A program made the translations under genes and the position numbers. This document shows, piece after piece, positions 1 through 9,725 of a stretch of DNA of 64,000 nt (position 1 is the stretch's first letter; each line of letters starts with the position of its first letter). This stretch comes from Dyadobacter sp. 50-39 (lineage in GTDB: Bacteria > Bacteroidota > Bacteroidia > Cytophagales > Spirosomataceae): NCBI GenBank assembly GCA_001898145.1, contig MKSR01000029.1:124001-188000 (forward strand), given 5' to 3'. A model generated the notes under the pieces. The model was not told the origin of the DNA and searched no databases. It worked only from the letters and a program-made list of their open reading frames with translations.

Positions 1-1602
1 GGCTGGTTTTATAACAAAACAGAGCCATTCTTCACCGGTATGGAAGATGGCTATAACCGGATGCTGCGCGGATTTATGAAAGCACGCTGGGTTTCCTGGG
101 TGCTGGTAGTTGCCTGCGGTGTGCTGATCTGGTTCACCTACACGCATTTGCAAAGCGAGCTCGCCCCTATGGAAGACCGGAACAGTATCCGATTCAACCT
201 GTCGGCACCGGAGGGTACCAGCTTCGACCAGATGCAGCAGGTTTCCGATCAGCTCAGCAACTTTCTGAACGACTCTATTCCTGAAAAAGCATTTACCTTC
301 TCCGCCACGCCGGGCTTCGGCGGCGGTGGCGTGAACAGCGGTACCGGGCGTATCGGGCTCGTGGATGCGAGCGAGCGCAGGAGAAGCCAGAACGAAATCG
401 CGCAGGACATCAATAAAAAACTGTCGAGGTTCAACGACGCGCGGATTTTTGCGACGCAGGAACAGACTATTTCCGTGGGTATCGGTTCAAGGGGGTCGCT
501 TCCGGTTCAGTTTGTATTGCAAAACCTTGATTTTGATAAGCTCAGCGAGGTGCTGCCCAAGTTCCTCGATGAGGCACGGCAAGATCCGACTTTCCAGAAC
601 GTCGATGTGAACCTCAAATTCAATAAACCCGAGGTACGTCTTACCATCGACCGCCTTAAAGCCCGTGACCTGGGCCTCTCCACCACCGATGTGGCGGCTA
701 CCATTCAGGCTGCATTCAGCGGCCGCCGGCTTGCATATTTTATCATGAATGGGCAGCAATACCAGGTAATAGGCCAGGTAGAGCGCTCGGAACGCAACAA
801 ACCTGCGGACATTGAAAAACTGTACGTGCGGAACAACCGCGGCGAGAGCATTCCGCTCACTGCGGTGGTGCATATGGAGGAAGAAAGCGGCCCGCCGACT
901 ATTTACCACTACAACCGGTATAAAAGCGCGACAATCTCCGCATCTCTCGTAGAAGGAAAAACAATCGGCGACGGCGTGGAGGCCATGCGCAGAATCGGTA
1001 CCAAACTGCTCGACGAATCGTTCCAGACCTCGCTGACGGGCCCTTCCCGCGATTTTGAAGAAAGCTCTTCCAACACCAGCTTTGCGTTCGGGTTGGCGCT
1101 TTTACTGGTATATCTGGTACTCGCAGGCCAGTTTGAAAGCTTCACGGACCCTTTCATTATCATGATCACCGTTCCATTGGCATTAGCTGGTGCATTGCTC
1201 AGTCTTTATTTGTTTGGATTAACCATCAATATCTTTTCCCAAATAGGGATGATCATGCTCATCGGGCTGGTAACGAAGAATGGTATCCTCATTGTGGAGT
1301 TTGCCAACCAGAAGCGGGAGCAGGGAATGGGGCGGACGGCAGCGGCGATCGAATCGGCTACGCAGCGTTTGCGTCCGATCCTGATGACGAGCCTGGCAAC
1401 GGCATTCGGCGCATTGCCCATTGCATTGAGCCTTGGCGCTGCGGCAACCAGCCGGGTACCGCTCGGGGTGGTGATCGTCGGTGGTCTGATGTTCTCGCTG
1501 ATCCTTACGCTGTTTGTGATCCCGGCGATTTACACATTCATTTCACCTAAGAAACACAAGGTGACGGAAGAACAAAAGATGGCGGAGGAGCTTGTGGCTT
1601 AA
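1..1602 (+). CDS. RND (HAE1/AcrB-like) efflux permease, C-terminal half
   Basis: The reading frame is open from base 1, so the gene starts upstream; about 533 codons are visible, roughly the second half of a ~1040-residue pump. It opens just before the membrane helix that begins the second half (ARWVSWVLVVACGVLIWF). A long periplasmic porter/docking stretch follows, then a block of closely spaced helices with the family hallmarks GLVTKNGILIVEFAN and LRPILMTSLATAFGALPIAL. Proteins of this family use proton motive force to export drugs, dyes or other amphiphiles through a periplasmic adaptor and a TolC channel. The TolC-like gene follows directly, and the adaptor is expected upstream, outside the window. 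The substrate cannot be read from the sequence. Confidence 0.95.
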   Translation, partial: GWFYNKTEPFFTGMEDGYNRMLRGFMKARWVSWVLVVACGVLIWFTYTHLQSELAPMEDRNSIRFNLSAPEGTSFDQMQQVSDQLSNFLNDSIPEKAFTFSATPGFGGGGVNSGTGRIGLVDASERRRSQNEIAQDINKKLSRFNDARIFATQEQTISVGIGSRGSLPVQFVLQNLDFDKLSEVLPKFLDEARQDPTFQNVDVNLKFNKPEVRLTIDRLKARDLGLSTTDVAATIQAAFSGRRLAYFIMNGQQYQVIGQVERSERNKPADIEKLYVRNNRGESIPLTAVVHMEEESGPPTIYHYNRYKSATISASLVEGKTIGDGVEAMRRIGTKLLDESFQTSLTGPSRDFEESSSNTSFAFGLALLLVYLVLAGQFESFTDPFIIMITVPLALAGALLSLYLFGLTINIFSQIGMIMLIGLVTKNGILIVEFANQKREQGMGRTAAAIESATQRLRPILMTSLATAFGALPIALSLGAAATSRVPLGVVIVGGLMFSLILTLFVIPAIYTFISPKKHKVTEEQKMAEELVA

Positions 1603-1639
1603 AGGATATTTTTCATACAAATCAACTATTGTTTTTTAC

Positions 1640-3001
1640 ATGGGCTCGCTCACCTTTCTTAAAAAATACCAATACGCAGTCATTCTCACTTTGCTATGCC
1701 CTGGTGCCGCCTGGGCTGGCTTGCCGGGAGCCGGCCTCCCGCGGGCGGGCTACCCCGCCGATACACTCGCCCTCACGCTCGAACAGGCCGTAGCTACCGC
1801 CCTTAAAAACAGCTACGAAATAGAGATCGCCAAGAATAATGTGGATGCGAATACTATTCTGAACAATTATGGTGTAGCAGGCGGCTTGCCGACGGTATCC
1901 CTCAACGCTTCCAATACGGAGCAGATCACGCAGGTAAACCAGAAACTGAACACCGGCGTCGAGATCAGTCGTAACGCCGCCGCGGGTAATAACACGCAGG
2001 CAAACCTGGCGGTGGGAATGCTCCTGTACAATGGCAAACGTGTGGTAGCAACCAAAAAACGCCTCGCCGAGCTGCAATACCAGAGTTCCGAAGTGCTCAA
2101 TTCGCAGATCCAGAACACGATCGCGTTGGTGATGACGAGCTATTACGATGTCGTGCGGCAGCTCAGCTATATCAATACGATCCGCACGTCCATCATTGCC
2201 TCCGAAAAGCGTCTCGAAATCCTGCGGGTAAGGAAAGAAGCGGGTATGGCCAATAATGCAGATATTTTCCAGGCCGAAATAGACCTGAACACCCTCAACC
2301 AGACGCTGCTGAACCAGCAGATGGTAGCTCAGGTAGCCAAAACAGAACTCCTCCGGACGCTGACGCTCGACCCTAAGTCGGCAGTGACCATCAAGGATAC
2401 GATTACGGTCGACAACAGTATGCAGCTCGCGCCGATAATGGACAAGCTGGCTTCCAATGCGGATATCAAAGCGGCGGATCACCAGATCCAGATCAACGAA
2501 CTGATCGTGAGGGAAACGGCCGCGCTTCGCTATCCGACCGTCCGCTTCAATGCCGCTTACAATTTTAGCCGTAACCAGACCGCTGCCGGTCTTACATTGC
2601 TCAACCGCGTAGCGGGTCCGCAGGCGGGGTTGTCGCTGGCGATACCCATTTACAACGGTTCGTCATTCAAACGCCAGAAACAAGTCGCCGAAATCGATGT
2701 GAAAACTGCGGAATTACAGAAAAATACATTGTTACGCGACTACGGCGCCAATGCGGTGAAGATGTACCAGACCTATCAAAGTTCTATCGAGCAGCTGGAA
2801 AACCAGAAAAAAAACTACGCCCTCAGCAAGCAATTGCTGAACCTGACACTCCAACGCTTCGAGCTGATCCAGGCTACGATCATCGATGTGCGTGAGGCGC
2901 AACGCAGTTTCGAAGAGGCCGGATACCGGCTCATCAACCTGAACTACGCCGCCAAAGCCGCTGAAATTGAGCTGAAAAGAATCAGCAATTCCCTTCAATA
3001 A
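1640..3001 (+). CDS. TolC-family outer membrane efflux protein
   Basis: A 453-residue protein with an N-terminal signal peptide (hydrophobic stretch ending in AWA at about residue 26) followed by two repeated, coiled-coil-rich outer membrane efflux domains. Family knowledge: such proteins trimerise into the outer-membrane exit duct of tripartite pumps. It follows the RND permease gene, so the two are probably co-transcribed. The frame is open back to an ATG at 1592 that overlaps the permease gene. I prefer the ATG at 1640 because it places the signal peptide at the N terminus. A strong GC-rich hairpin follows the stop codon. Confidence 0.93.
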   Translation: MGSLTFLKKYQYAVILTLLCPGAAWAGLPGAGLPRAGYPADTLALTLEQAVATALKNSYEIEIAKNNVDANTILNNYGVAGGLPTVSLNASNTEQITQVNQKLNTGVEISRNAAAGNNTQANLAVGMLLYNGKRVVATKKRLAELQYQSSEVLNSQIQNTIALVMTSYYDVVRQLSYINTIRTSIIASEKRLEILRVRKEAGMANNADIFQAEIDLNTLNQTLLNQQMVAQVAKTELLRTLTLDPKSAVTIKDTITVDNSMQLAPIMDKLASNADIKAADHQIQINELIVRETAALRYPTVRFNAAYNFSRNQTAAGLTLLNRVAGPQAGLSLAIPIYNGSSFKRQKQVAEIDVKTAELQKNTLLRDYGANAVKMYQTYQSSIEQLENQKKNYALSKQLLNLTLQRFELIQATIIDVREAQRSFEEAGYRLINLNYAAKAAEIELKRISNSLQ

Positions 3002-3012
3002 TGCCATAGCCG

Positions 3013-3043
3013 CGGTCCGGGGTTAAAAAATTTCCCCGGACCG
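3013..3043 (+). terminator. GC-rich hairpin after the efflux operon
   Basis: Perfect 10-bp inverted repeat (3013-3022 with 3034-3043, arm CGGTCCGGGG) and an A/T-rich 11-base loop, starting 11 bases after the TolC-like stop codon. There is no clear T-run afterwards, so it may act as a weak terminator or as an mRNA 3'-end stabiliser. Confidence 0.6.
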
Positions 3044-3069
3044 TGCATTGATTTCAGAATCCGTCCTGT

Positions 3070-3093
3070 CCAAAGTATTAAGCAATACTTTGG
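3070..3093. repeat. Perfect inverted repeat upstream of the sugar cassette
   Basis: CCAAAGTATT and its exact reverse complement are separated by AAGC, 22 bases before the start of the GT4 gene. It could be an operator or a hairpin in the 5' leader of the 3115-7141 operon. No T-run follows. Confidence 0.5.
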
Positions 3094-3114
3094 CCCGACT
3101 GAAAATAGAAATCA

Positions 3115-4275
3115 ATGAAAATACTGGCTATTCACAATATCCTCTGGTCGCACTACAAGGCCAGGATTTTCACGGAACTCCACCAACGACTTCAAAAGCA
3201 GGGTACGGAGTTCTTTGTGTTGCAGCTTGCTTTCAGCGAACAGAGCCGGTTGGGCCTTAAAACCGACCTGAGCATCCATACCTACCCCTACCAGGTCCTC
3301 TTTCCCGACAAAGCCATCGAGCAAATCGGCCACGCCGAAAAAACACGAAAGCTTCTCGCCGCCCTTCGCAGGCACCGTCCCGATATTGTTTACCTCAACG
3401 GCTACTACGACCCCTCCTACTGGTTTGTAATGGGTTATTGCAAAACACATCGCATCAGGATAGTCCTTGATTTCGAGAGCAGTGAGATCAGCAGACGACG
3501 GATCTGGTGGAAGGAGAGTTTAAAGAGAATATTCCTCGGCCAATGCGATGGGCTCGTCTGCCTCGGGCAAAAAGCGGCCGAATATGCGCTGAAACTGGGC
3601 GTGAACCGGGAGCGTATTATGAGTACCAAGAATGTGGGCGTAGACAATGACGCCTTACAAAGCATCTTCAAACGGGAATTACCGCTCCGTGAAGAGCGGA
3701 AAGCAGAATCCGGACTTCCCCGTTACAATTTCCTGTATGCGGGCCGGTTCGTCGAGCGTAAAAACCTCGCCATGCTGATCACCGCTTTTCATGAAGCCAG
3801 GCAGACCTCTCCGCACGGGAATGAATGGGGGCTTATCCTTAGCGGAGAAGGCAACCAGAAACAGAGACTGCAAGAACTCGTCCGATCGCTGGGTTGCGAA
3901 GCGGTGCATTGGATGGATCCATGCGAATGGTACGAGGTGCCCATCCGGTATACGCTGGCCGATGTCGCAGTCCTGCCCAGTACTTTCGAACCATTCGGCT
4001 TTGTCACCAACGAGGCGATGGTGTATTCCATGCCGGTACTCGTTTCAGAACGCTGCGGAAGCGCCCACGATCTGGTGGTCGACGGACTGACCGGTTTCCG
4101 CTTTGACCCCCACAATCAATCGGATTTTACAAGCAAGTTACTGTGGTTTATGGACCACCCCGGGCAGTTCAGTCAAATGGGTCGCAATGGTAAAGCGATC
4201 ATCGACCAATGGTCGCCGGACATCATTACAGAAGAACTTATCCAATCTTTTCAAAAAGTATCCCTTCATGGTTAA
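3115..4275 (+). CDS. GT4-family (GT-B fold) glycosyltransferase
   Basis: A 386-residue cytosolic protein with a GT-B layout. The N-terminal acceptor domain covers about residues 1-190. The C-terminal group 1 domain starts at FLYAGRFVERKN (about 206-217) and holds the donor-binding EX7E pair, E292 and E300, in FEPFGFVTNE. Family members retain anomeric configuration and transfer a sugar from a nucleotide donor during surface polysaccharide or lipid-linked glycan assembly. It is the first gene of a four-gene operon and overlaps the next gene by 8 bases. Donor and acceptor are unknown; the neighbours suggest an amino-deoxysugar donor. Confidence 0.9.
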   Translation: MKILAIHNILWSHYKARIFTELHQRLQKQGTEFFVLQLAFSEQSRLGLKTDLSIHTYPYQVLFPDKAIEQIGHAEKTRKLLAALRRHRPDIVYLNGYYDPSYWFVMGYCKTHRIRIVLDFESSEISRRRIWWKESLKRIFLGQCDGLVCLGQKAAEYALKLGVNRERIMSTKNVGVDNDALQSIFKRELPLREERKAESGLPRYNFLYAGRFVERKNLAMLITAFHEARQTSPHGNEWGLILSGEGNQKQRLQELVRSLGCEAVHWMDPCEWYEVPIRYTLADVAVLPSTFEPFGFVTNEAMVYSMPVLVSERCGSAHDLVVDGLTGFRFDPHNQSDFTSKLLWFMDHPGQFSQMGRNGKAIIDQWSPDIITEELIQSFQKVSLHG

Positions 4276-5254
4276 CGAACAGAACAAAACGGTCCTCGTG
4301 ACCGGTGGCGCGGGCTACATCGGCTCGGAGCTGGTGCGGATTTTGTTGCAGGACAATTTCCGGGTTGTGGCGCTCGACAATCTTTCATTTGGCGGCGAAT
4401 CGCTGCTCAGCTTTTGGGGCAATCCCGCATTCACATTTATCAAAGGAGACATCCGGAATGACGACGATCTCCGGGCTGCATTGAAAGATGTCGATTACGT
4501 ATGCCACCTCGCGGCCATCGTAGGCGAGCCTCCCTGTAAGAAATACCCAGAGCTCGCCCTGGAAGTGAACTGGAATGCGTCCGTGCGGCTGTATGAGCTT
4601 TGCGAGGAAGCGGGAGTCGAGCGGTTTGTGTTTGCTTCCACGTGCAGCAACTACGGCAAAATGGCAGTAGCCAACTCGCTGCTCGACGAAACGGCTGAGC
4701 TGAACCCCATTTCGCTGTATTCCGAAACCAAGGTAAATTTTGAAAAATACCTGCTTAGCCATACAAACAGCACTATTACACGCACTATTCTCCGCTTTTC
4801 CACAGTTTACGGCATCTCGCCCAGGCCGCGTTTCGACCTCACGGTGAACGAGTTCACACGAGACGCCGCTTTGGGAAAACCACTGCTGATCTATGGCGAG
4901 CATTTCTGGCGCCCCTATTGCCACGTGAGTGACCTGGCACGCTCTGTGAAAATTGCGCTGACGGCGGACAAGGGAAAGGTCAATGGCGAGGCGTTCAATG
5001 TCGGGGATACTGCGCAGAACTACACCAAGAAAATGCTGGCAGCGGAAATAGGAAGGGAGATTCCCTCGCTGGAAGTAAATTACCATCCGGCAGTCACCGA
5101 TCCCCGCGATTACAAAGTCAATTGTGATAAAATCAGGGATGTACTCGGTTTCAAAATATCTAAAACCGTCCCGAACGGCATCCGGGAAATAGCGTCTCTT
5201 TTCCGCGAAAAAGTAATCAGCGAACCGATGAATGCGCGCTATGGAAACGTGTAA
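4268..5254 (+). CDS. NAD-dependent epimerase/dehydratase (extended SDR)
   Basis: A 328-residue extended SDR. The Rossmann NAD motif GGAGYIG lies at residues 13-19. The catalytic serine/threonine region is STCSNYG (124-130), and the YxxxK pair is Y151/K155. It should act on a nucleotide sugar, as a 4-epimerase or a 4,6-dehydratase; motifs alone do not decide which. The start at 4268 puts the glycine motif at the N terminus as usual. The frame is open further upstream, but only inside the glycosyltransferase gene. Position between a glycosyltransferase and a DegT aminotransferase suggests it supplies a keto-sugar for amination. Confidence 0.9.
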   Translation: MVNEQNKTVLVTGGAGYIGSELVRILLQDNFRVVALDNLSFGGESLLSFWGNPAFTFIKGDIRNDDDLRAALKDVDYVCHLAAIVGEPPCKKYPELALEVNWNASVRLYELCEEAGVERFVFASTCSNYGKMAVANSLLDETAELNPISLYSETKVNFEKYLLSHTNSTITRTILRFSTVYGISPRPRFDLTVNEFTRDAALGKPLLIYGEHFWRPYCHVSDLARSVKIALTADKGKVNGEAFNVGDTAQNYTKKMLAAEIGREIPSLEVNYHPAVTDPRDYKVNCDKIRDVLGFKISKTVPNGIREIASLFREKVISEPMNARYGNV

Positions 5255-6398
5255 GCCATCCCCTATCCCACTTTGCGAGCCCAATTTGAATGGCCGCGAG
5301 AAGCAATACATGGCCGAAGCCGTCGACTCCAACTGGTTGTCCGGCGGGAGCTTCCTCCGAAGATTCGAACAGCAACTGGCTGACTACACGGGCGCCGCCC
5401 ACGTCATAGGCGTAAGCAACGGCACGAGCGCTTTACAGGTCGCGCTCACGCTCGCGGGTGTAGAGAAAGGTGACCTCGTTCTGGTCCCCGACCTGACATT
5501 CGTGGCCACCGCCAATGCGGTCAAATACCTTGGAGCAGACCCGTTAATGATCGATATCGACTCCCGGACGTGGCTGATGGACCTGGATCTATTGCAGGAT
5601 TTTTTGGAAAACCAGACTTACCAGAATAGCGGCGGATGCTTCTACTGTGGAAATCATCGGCGTATCAGCGCGATAATTCCGGTGCATTTGCTGGGTAATG
5701 TATGCGAAATGGAACGGCTCAACACATTGGCAGCGCGGTTTGCTTTGGAGGTAGTCGAAGATGCCGCCTGTTCGCTGGGCTCGTTCAGGAATGGACGGCA
5801 TTCGGGAACGTCGGGATTGCTGGGAACGATGAGCTTCAATAGCAATAAAATCATCACCACGGCCGGCGGCGGGGCGATACTGACCAACGATGACCGGTTG
5901 GCAAAACGGGCCCGGCACCTGATCACCCAGGCTAAAAGCCACGCTACCGAGTACCTTCACGACGAGCTTGGCTACAATTTTCGGCTGGTTAACCCGCTCG
6001 CTGCAATGGGCTGTGGGCAAATGGAGCAGCTTTCCGGTTTTGTGCAGAGAAAAAAACAGATTGCCGCCTATTACCAGAGCGAGTTCTCCGACTATGAGCT
6101 GTCATTCCAGCAACTGACACCCGGCACGGATTCCAACCACTGGCATTCCGCCATGCTGATAAGCGAAAGCCGCGAGCTGATTGCAGCGTTGGCAGCAGAG
6201 AACATCGAAACCAGGCCGCTATGGACGCCTATTCATGCATTACCGCTCTTCAGTCAGGATTTGTATATCAGCTTGGAAGACGTCTCCTCGGATGTGTCGC
6301 AGCGAGGCATAATGCTTCCCTGTTCTACTTCCATATCTGACGAACAGCTGCTGCGGGTATCCCAAACCATTGGAAAGTTTTTGGGCATAAAAGTATAG
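5232..6398 (+). CDS. DegT/DnrJ/EryC1/StrS sugar aminotransferase, LegC-like
   Basis: A 388-residue PLP-dependent aminotransferase of the family that aminates nucleotide-linked keto-sugars. The PLP-binding lysine is K206 in SFNSNKIITTAGGG, and D177 in VVEDAAC matches the aspartate that pairs with the pyridine nitrogen. The N terminus (IPLCEPNLNGREKQYM) resembles the LegC subgroup used for legionaminic-acid-type sugars; this is recognition by eye, not a search. The gene overlaps the SDR gene by 23 bases if the ATG at 5232 is used; an ATG at 5241 is equally possible. With its neighbours it probably makes a 4-amino-deoxysugar nucleotide. Confidence 0.88.
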   Translation: MRAMETCKPSPIPLCEPNLNGREKQYMAEAVDSNWLSGGSFLRRFEQQLADYTGAAHVIGVSNGTSALQVALTLAGVEKGDLVLVPDLTFVATANAVKYLGADPLMIDIDSRTWLMDLDLLQDFLENQTYQNSGGCFYCGNHRRISAIIPVHLLGNVCEMERLNTLAARFALEVVEDAACSLGSFRNGRHSGTSGLLGTMSFNSNKIITTAGGGAILTNDDRLAKRARHLITQAKSHATEYLHDELGYNFRLVNPLAAMGCGQMEQLSGFVQRKKQIAAYYQSEFSDYELSFQQLTPGTDSNHWHSAMLISESRELIAALAAENIETRPLWTPIHALPLFSQDLYISLEDVSSDVSQRGIMLPCSTSISDEQLLRVSQTIGKFLGIKV

Positions 6399-6403
6399 GC
6401 ATT

Positions 6404-7141
6404 ATGCATTCGAATACGAAACCGGGCCGGAGGCCTGTGAATGTCGTCATTATGGCTGGGGGTAAAGGTACACGCCTGAAACCGCTCACCGACAATACCC
6501 ATAAGTCGCTGATCACGGTGGGCGGCAAGCCCATTATCCTGCACCTGCTGAACCACCTCGCGGCATCCGGTTTTCGGGAAATAGATATTTCCGTCGGGCA
6601 TCTGGCCGACCAGCTCACGGGCTACCTGGGTGACGGACGTGAGTTGGGCGTGTGCATCCGCTACCTGCATGAGCCCAGTCCGATGGGCAGCATCGGTGCT
6701 ATTACATTGAATCCACACTGGCCTCACGACGATTTCCTCGTGATCAATGGAGATGTATATTCCAATTTCGATATTACACATTTATGCTCCGAATATTTTT
6801 CCAGGAAGGCTGATATGGCGGTGCTCACGGTTTCCAACACCGTCGAGGTACCCTACGGCGTGCTGGAAATGGACGTTAACGGTCAAATCTGCAAGTTCGC
6901 CGAGAAACCCGGATGGGAATTCATGGTGAATGCCGGAGTTTATCTTTTTAACAAAAATGTTTTCAACCTGCTTCCCAAGGGGATTGCATTCGAAGGCTGG
7001 CAACTGATCCAGTCGGCACTGCATGCCAGGCTGCATGTCGCGGGAGTACCTCAGACAACGGGGTACTGGGTCGACATCGGAAGTTTGGAAACACTTCAAA
7101 GGGCCCGGGAGATGAGCCAGATAGCGCTCGCACAGGAATAG
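6404..7141 (+). CDS. Sugar-1-phosphate nucleotidyltransferase
   Basis: A 245-residue protein with the GxGxRxxPxT signature GGKGTRLKPLT (about residues 19-29) followed by K34. FLVINGDVYSNFD carries the metal-binding aspartate region. It is a compact enzyme, without a left-handed helix acyltransferase tail, of the type that activates a sugar phosphate with NTP. It starts 5 bases after the aminotransferase gene and ends the operon. It should provide the nucleotide-activated precursor for the SDR and the aminotransferase; the exact sugar and nucleotide are unknown. Confidence 0.88.
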   Translation: MHSNTKPGRRPVNVVIMAGGKGTRLKPLTDNTHKSLITVGGKPIILHLLNHLAASGFREIDISVGHLADQLTGYLGDGRELGVCIRYLHEPSPMGSIGAITLNPHWPHDDFLVINGDVYSNFDITHLCSEYFSRKADMAVLTVSNTVEVPYGVLEMDVNGQICKFAEKPGWEFMVNAGVYLFNKNVFNLLPKGIAFEGWQLIQSALHARLHVAGVPQTTGYWVDIGSLETLQRAREMSQIALAQE

Positions 7142-7271
7142 CAGTGCTGGCACGCAATTTTTTTCATGGGAGATTAAAAAGTCATTAAACCTTTTACCGA
7201 CTTTTCAATCCAACTGGCTCACCTTCAACCCACATCTGTCGCGCGGCGCACGGCAGGGTGCCAATGCCGAC

Positions 7272-9677
7272 ATGAAAAAAATACTACTGATCGCTTCGCT
7301 CCTAAATTTTCTGTGTTTGCAGCTCCATGCACAGGATGAACCTTCAACAACTTATCCCATTACCGGCAAACTCGAAGATTCGGATAAAAAACCCGTCCCC
7401 TTCGCCAATGTGGCGCTTCTGGCCGCCAGGGACTCTGCCTTGATCGGCGGCGGCACTGCCGATGAAAACGGCCTTTTCAATATACCGGCCGAACCCGGCA
7501 GCTATCTGGTCAAAATTACTTTTCTGGCCATGGACGAGAAAATCGTCCCGAATGTGCGGGTTGCAGCCCAGCCGGTCGAACTGGGCACGATCACGCTCAC
7601 TTCCAATTCACGGCTACTCGACGAACTGGTGGTCCAGGGCGAAAAGAGCCAGATGGATCTGCAATTGGACAAGCGGGTATTTAATGTCGGAAAAGACCTG
7701 GCCAATATCGGCGGCAATGCTTCCGATATCCTGAACAATATGCCCTCGGTGACGGTGGATGTGGAGGGTAATGTGGCCCTTCGCGGAAGTGGCAATGTCC
7801 GAATTCTCATCGACGGCAAACAATCCGGGATGGTAGGGCTCAACCCCGCCGAGGCATTGCGTCAGATCCCGGCCGACCTGATCGAAAGCGTGGAGATTAT
7901 CACAAATCCTTCTTCCCGCTACGATGCCGAGGGGGAGGTGGGGATTCTCAATATTGTGATGAAGAAAAATATCCGATATGGCTTGAATGGCGCTTTTACG
8001 GGCACAGCAGGCTATCCATCCAATTTCGGCGCCTCCTTCAATGTTAATTACCGTAAGAAGAAAGTGAACCTCATCGCCAATTACGGCTGGATGTACCGCG
8101 ACGGCCCCGGCCGCGGGCATTCCAGGCAGGAGTACAACAGCGCCGACACCAGTTTCGTGTACGAACAGACCAACCGGCGCAACCGCGCGGGGTATTCGAA
8201 TAACGTGCGTGTGGGACTCGACTATTTTTTGAACAATTACAACACCATTACCGCCACGGTTTCCGTCCGGAAATCGCAGAATGACAACAAATCGCTGCTG
8301 GAATACCGCGATTTCGACATGAATAATGTGCTCACACGGACCGTGACGCGCAGCGAGGACGAGACGGAACCGAGGACTAATATCGAGGCCGCATTGAATT
8401 ACAGAAAAACCTTCGAAAGAAAAGGACAGAGCCTGTCGTTCGATGCGAAATACATTCTCAGCGACGAAACCGAGTCTTCAAAATACCACGAGGTGGCCGA
8501 CAACAACTCGGTGGACATACGTCAGCGGTCCTACAACACCGAGGATGAGAAGAATTTTCTCGCCCAACTGGACTACATTCATCCATTCGGGAAGGACGGC
8601 AAACTGGAAGCCGGACTGAAAACTTCCATCCGGCAGCTGGACAATGATTTCTCGGTACGCCAGCAGCAGGAGCCCAATTACTGGGTCATTCTGCCGGATT
8701 ATGACAACCGGCTCGCTTACGACGAGAAAATCCACGCGGCCTACCTCATGGCCAGCAACCAGTTCGGGAAGGTTTTTGTACAGGCTGGCTTGCGCGGCGA
8801 GTACACCGACATTCTCACCGAATTGAAAAAAACAGCGAAAACCAATCACCGGCAATATTTCAATCTTTTCCCCAGCATTCATTTATCCTACAAACTGGCA
8901 GATGCCCAGACTTTGCAGCTCAGTTACAGCTACCGGCTGAGCCGGCCCAACTTCCGGGACCTGCTTCCATTCTCTAATTTCAGCGATTCGCGCGTGTTCC
9001 GTGCGGGTAACCCGCTGCTGAACCCAGAATTCACACATTCCTTCGAAGCCGGGCATTTGCTGAACATGAACAAGGGAACGCTGCTTTCCAGCATTTACTA
9101 CCGGCATAGGCTTGGCGTTGTGGAGAATATTACTTCGGTCGATTCTACGGGTTTTACCACCATTACCCCCATTAACCTCTCGACCGGCGATTCGTATGGC
9201 TTTGAATTTAACCTGACCTACGATCCGGCGCCCTGGTGGAAACTGACTGCGAACGCCAATATTTTCAGAGCTATGAATGAGGGTTATTACAATGACAAGC
9301 TTTATCAAAGTGACACTTATTCCTGGACCAGCCGGCTTTCATCCCGTGTTACATTGTTCGGTGCGGTAGATTTCCAGTCCTCATTTAACTACCGTGCGCC
9401 CCGGCGCACTACCCAGGGCAAGGACTTGTCTATTTATTTCATCGACCTGGGCTTGTCCAAAGACATCCTGAAAGGCCGGGGTACCATTACCGCCAGCGTC
9501 CGCGATTTGCTCAACTCGCAAAAGCGCCGGAGCATTACCGAAAACGCCGGCTACTACTCCTACTCTGTATTCCAATGGCGCCCGCGGCAGTTTTTGGTCA
9601 CACTTTCCTATCGTCTGAACCGTTCGAAAGAGAGACAGAATATGGATAAGCAAGGCGAAATGAATGACGACGAGTAA
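7272..9677 (+). CDS. TonB-dependent receptor, carboxypeptidase-regulatory plus OMP beta-barrel type
   Basis: An 801-residue outer membrane protein. The signal peptide ends near LQLHA (residue ~20). A carboxypeptidase-regulatory-like beta-sandwich covers about 25-115. A plug domain with DILNNMPSVTVDVEGNVALRG lies around 155-235, and a beta-barrel follows to the C terminus, ending in a variable hydrophilic tail. Members of this Bacteroidota-rich group import substrates with TonB/ExbBD energy. There is no SusD-like gene beside it, so it is not a typical glycan-uptake pair and its ligand is unknown. It appears to be a single-gene unit. Confidence 0.92.
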   Translation: MKKILLIASLLNFLCLQLHAQDEPSTTYPITGKLEDSDKKPVPFANVALLAARDSALIGGGTADENGLFNIPAEPGSYLVKITFLAMDEKIVPNVRVAAQPVELGTITLTSNSRLLDELVVQGEKSQMDLQLDKRVFNVGKDLANIGGNASDILNNMPSVTVDVEGNVALRGSGNVRILIDGKQSGMVGLNPAEALRQIPADLIESVEIITNPSSRYDAEGEVGILNIVMKKNIRYGLNGAFTGTAGYPSNFGASFNVNYRKKKVNLIANYGWMYRDGPGRGHSRQEYNSADTSFVYEQTNRRNRAGYSNNVRVGLDYFLNNYNTITATVSVRKSQNDNKSLLEYRDFDMNNVLTRTVTRSEDETEPRTNIEAALNYRKTFERKGQSLSFDAKYILSDETESSKYHEVADNNSVDIRQRSYNTEDEKNFLAQLDYIHPFGKDGKLEAGLKTSIRQLDNDFSVRQQQEPNYWVILPDYDNRLAYDEKIHAAYLMASNQFGKVFVQAGLRGEYTDILTELKKTAKTNHRQYFNLFPSIHLSYKLADAQTLQLSYSYRLSRPNFRDLLPFSNFSDSRVFRAGNPLLNPEFTHSFEAGHLLNMNKGTLLSSIYYRHRLGVVENITSVDSTGFTTITPINLSTGDSYGFEFNLTYDPAPWWKLTANANIFRAMNEGYYNDKLYQSDTYSWTSRLSSRVTLFGAVDFQSSFNYRAPRRTTQGKDLSIYFIDLGLSKDILKGRGTITASVRDLLNSQKRRSITENAGYYSYSVFQWRPRQFLVTLSYRLNRSKERQNMDKQGEMNDDE

Positions 9678-9693
9678 ATCGGCCCGAAAGCAC

Positions 9694-9701
9694 TACCTTT
9701 G
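9694..9701 (+). promoter_or_regulatory. Candidate -7 box (TACCTTTG) for the CvfB-like gene
   Basis: Exact match to the Bacteroidota -7 consensus TAnnTTTG, 25 bases before the start codon at 9726. No convincing -33 TTTG at the usual 19-20 base spacing. Confidence 0.4.
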
Positions 9702-9725
9702 TACCCGAACCTCGTTATTTGAATA

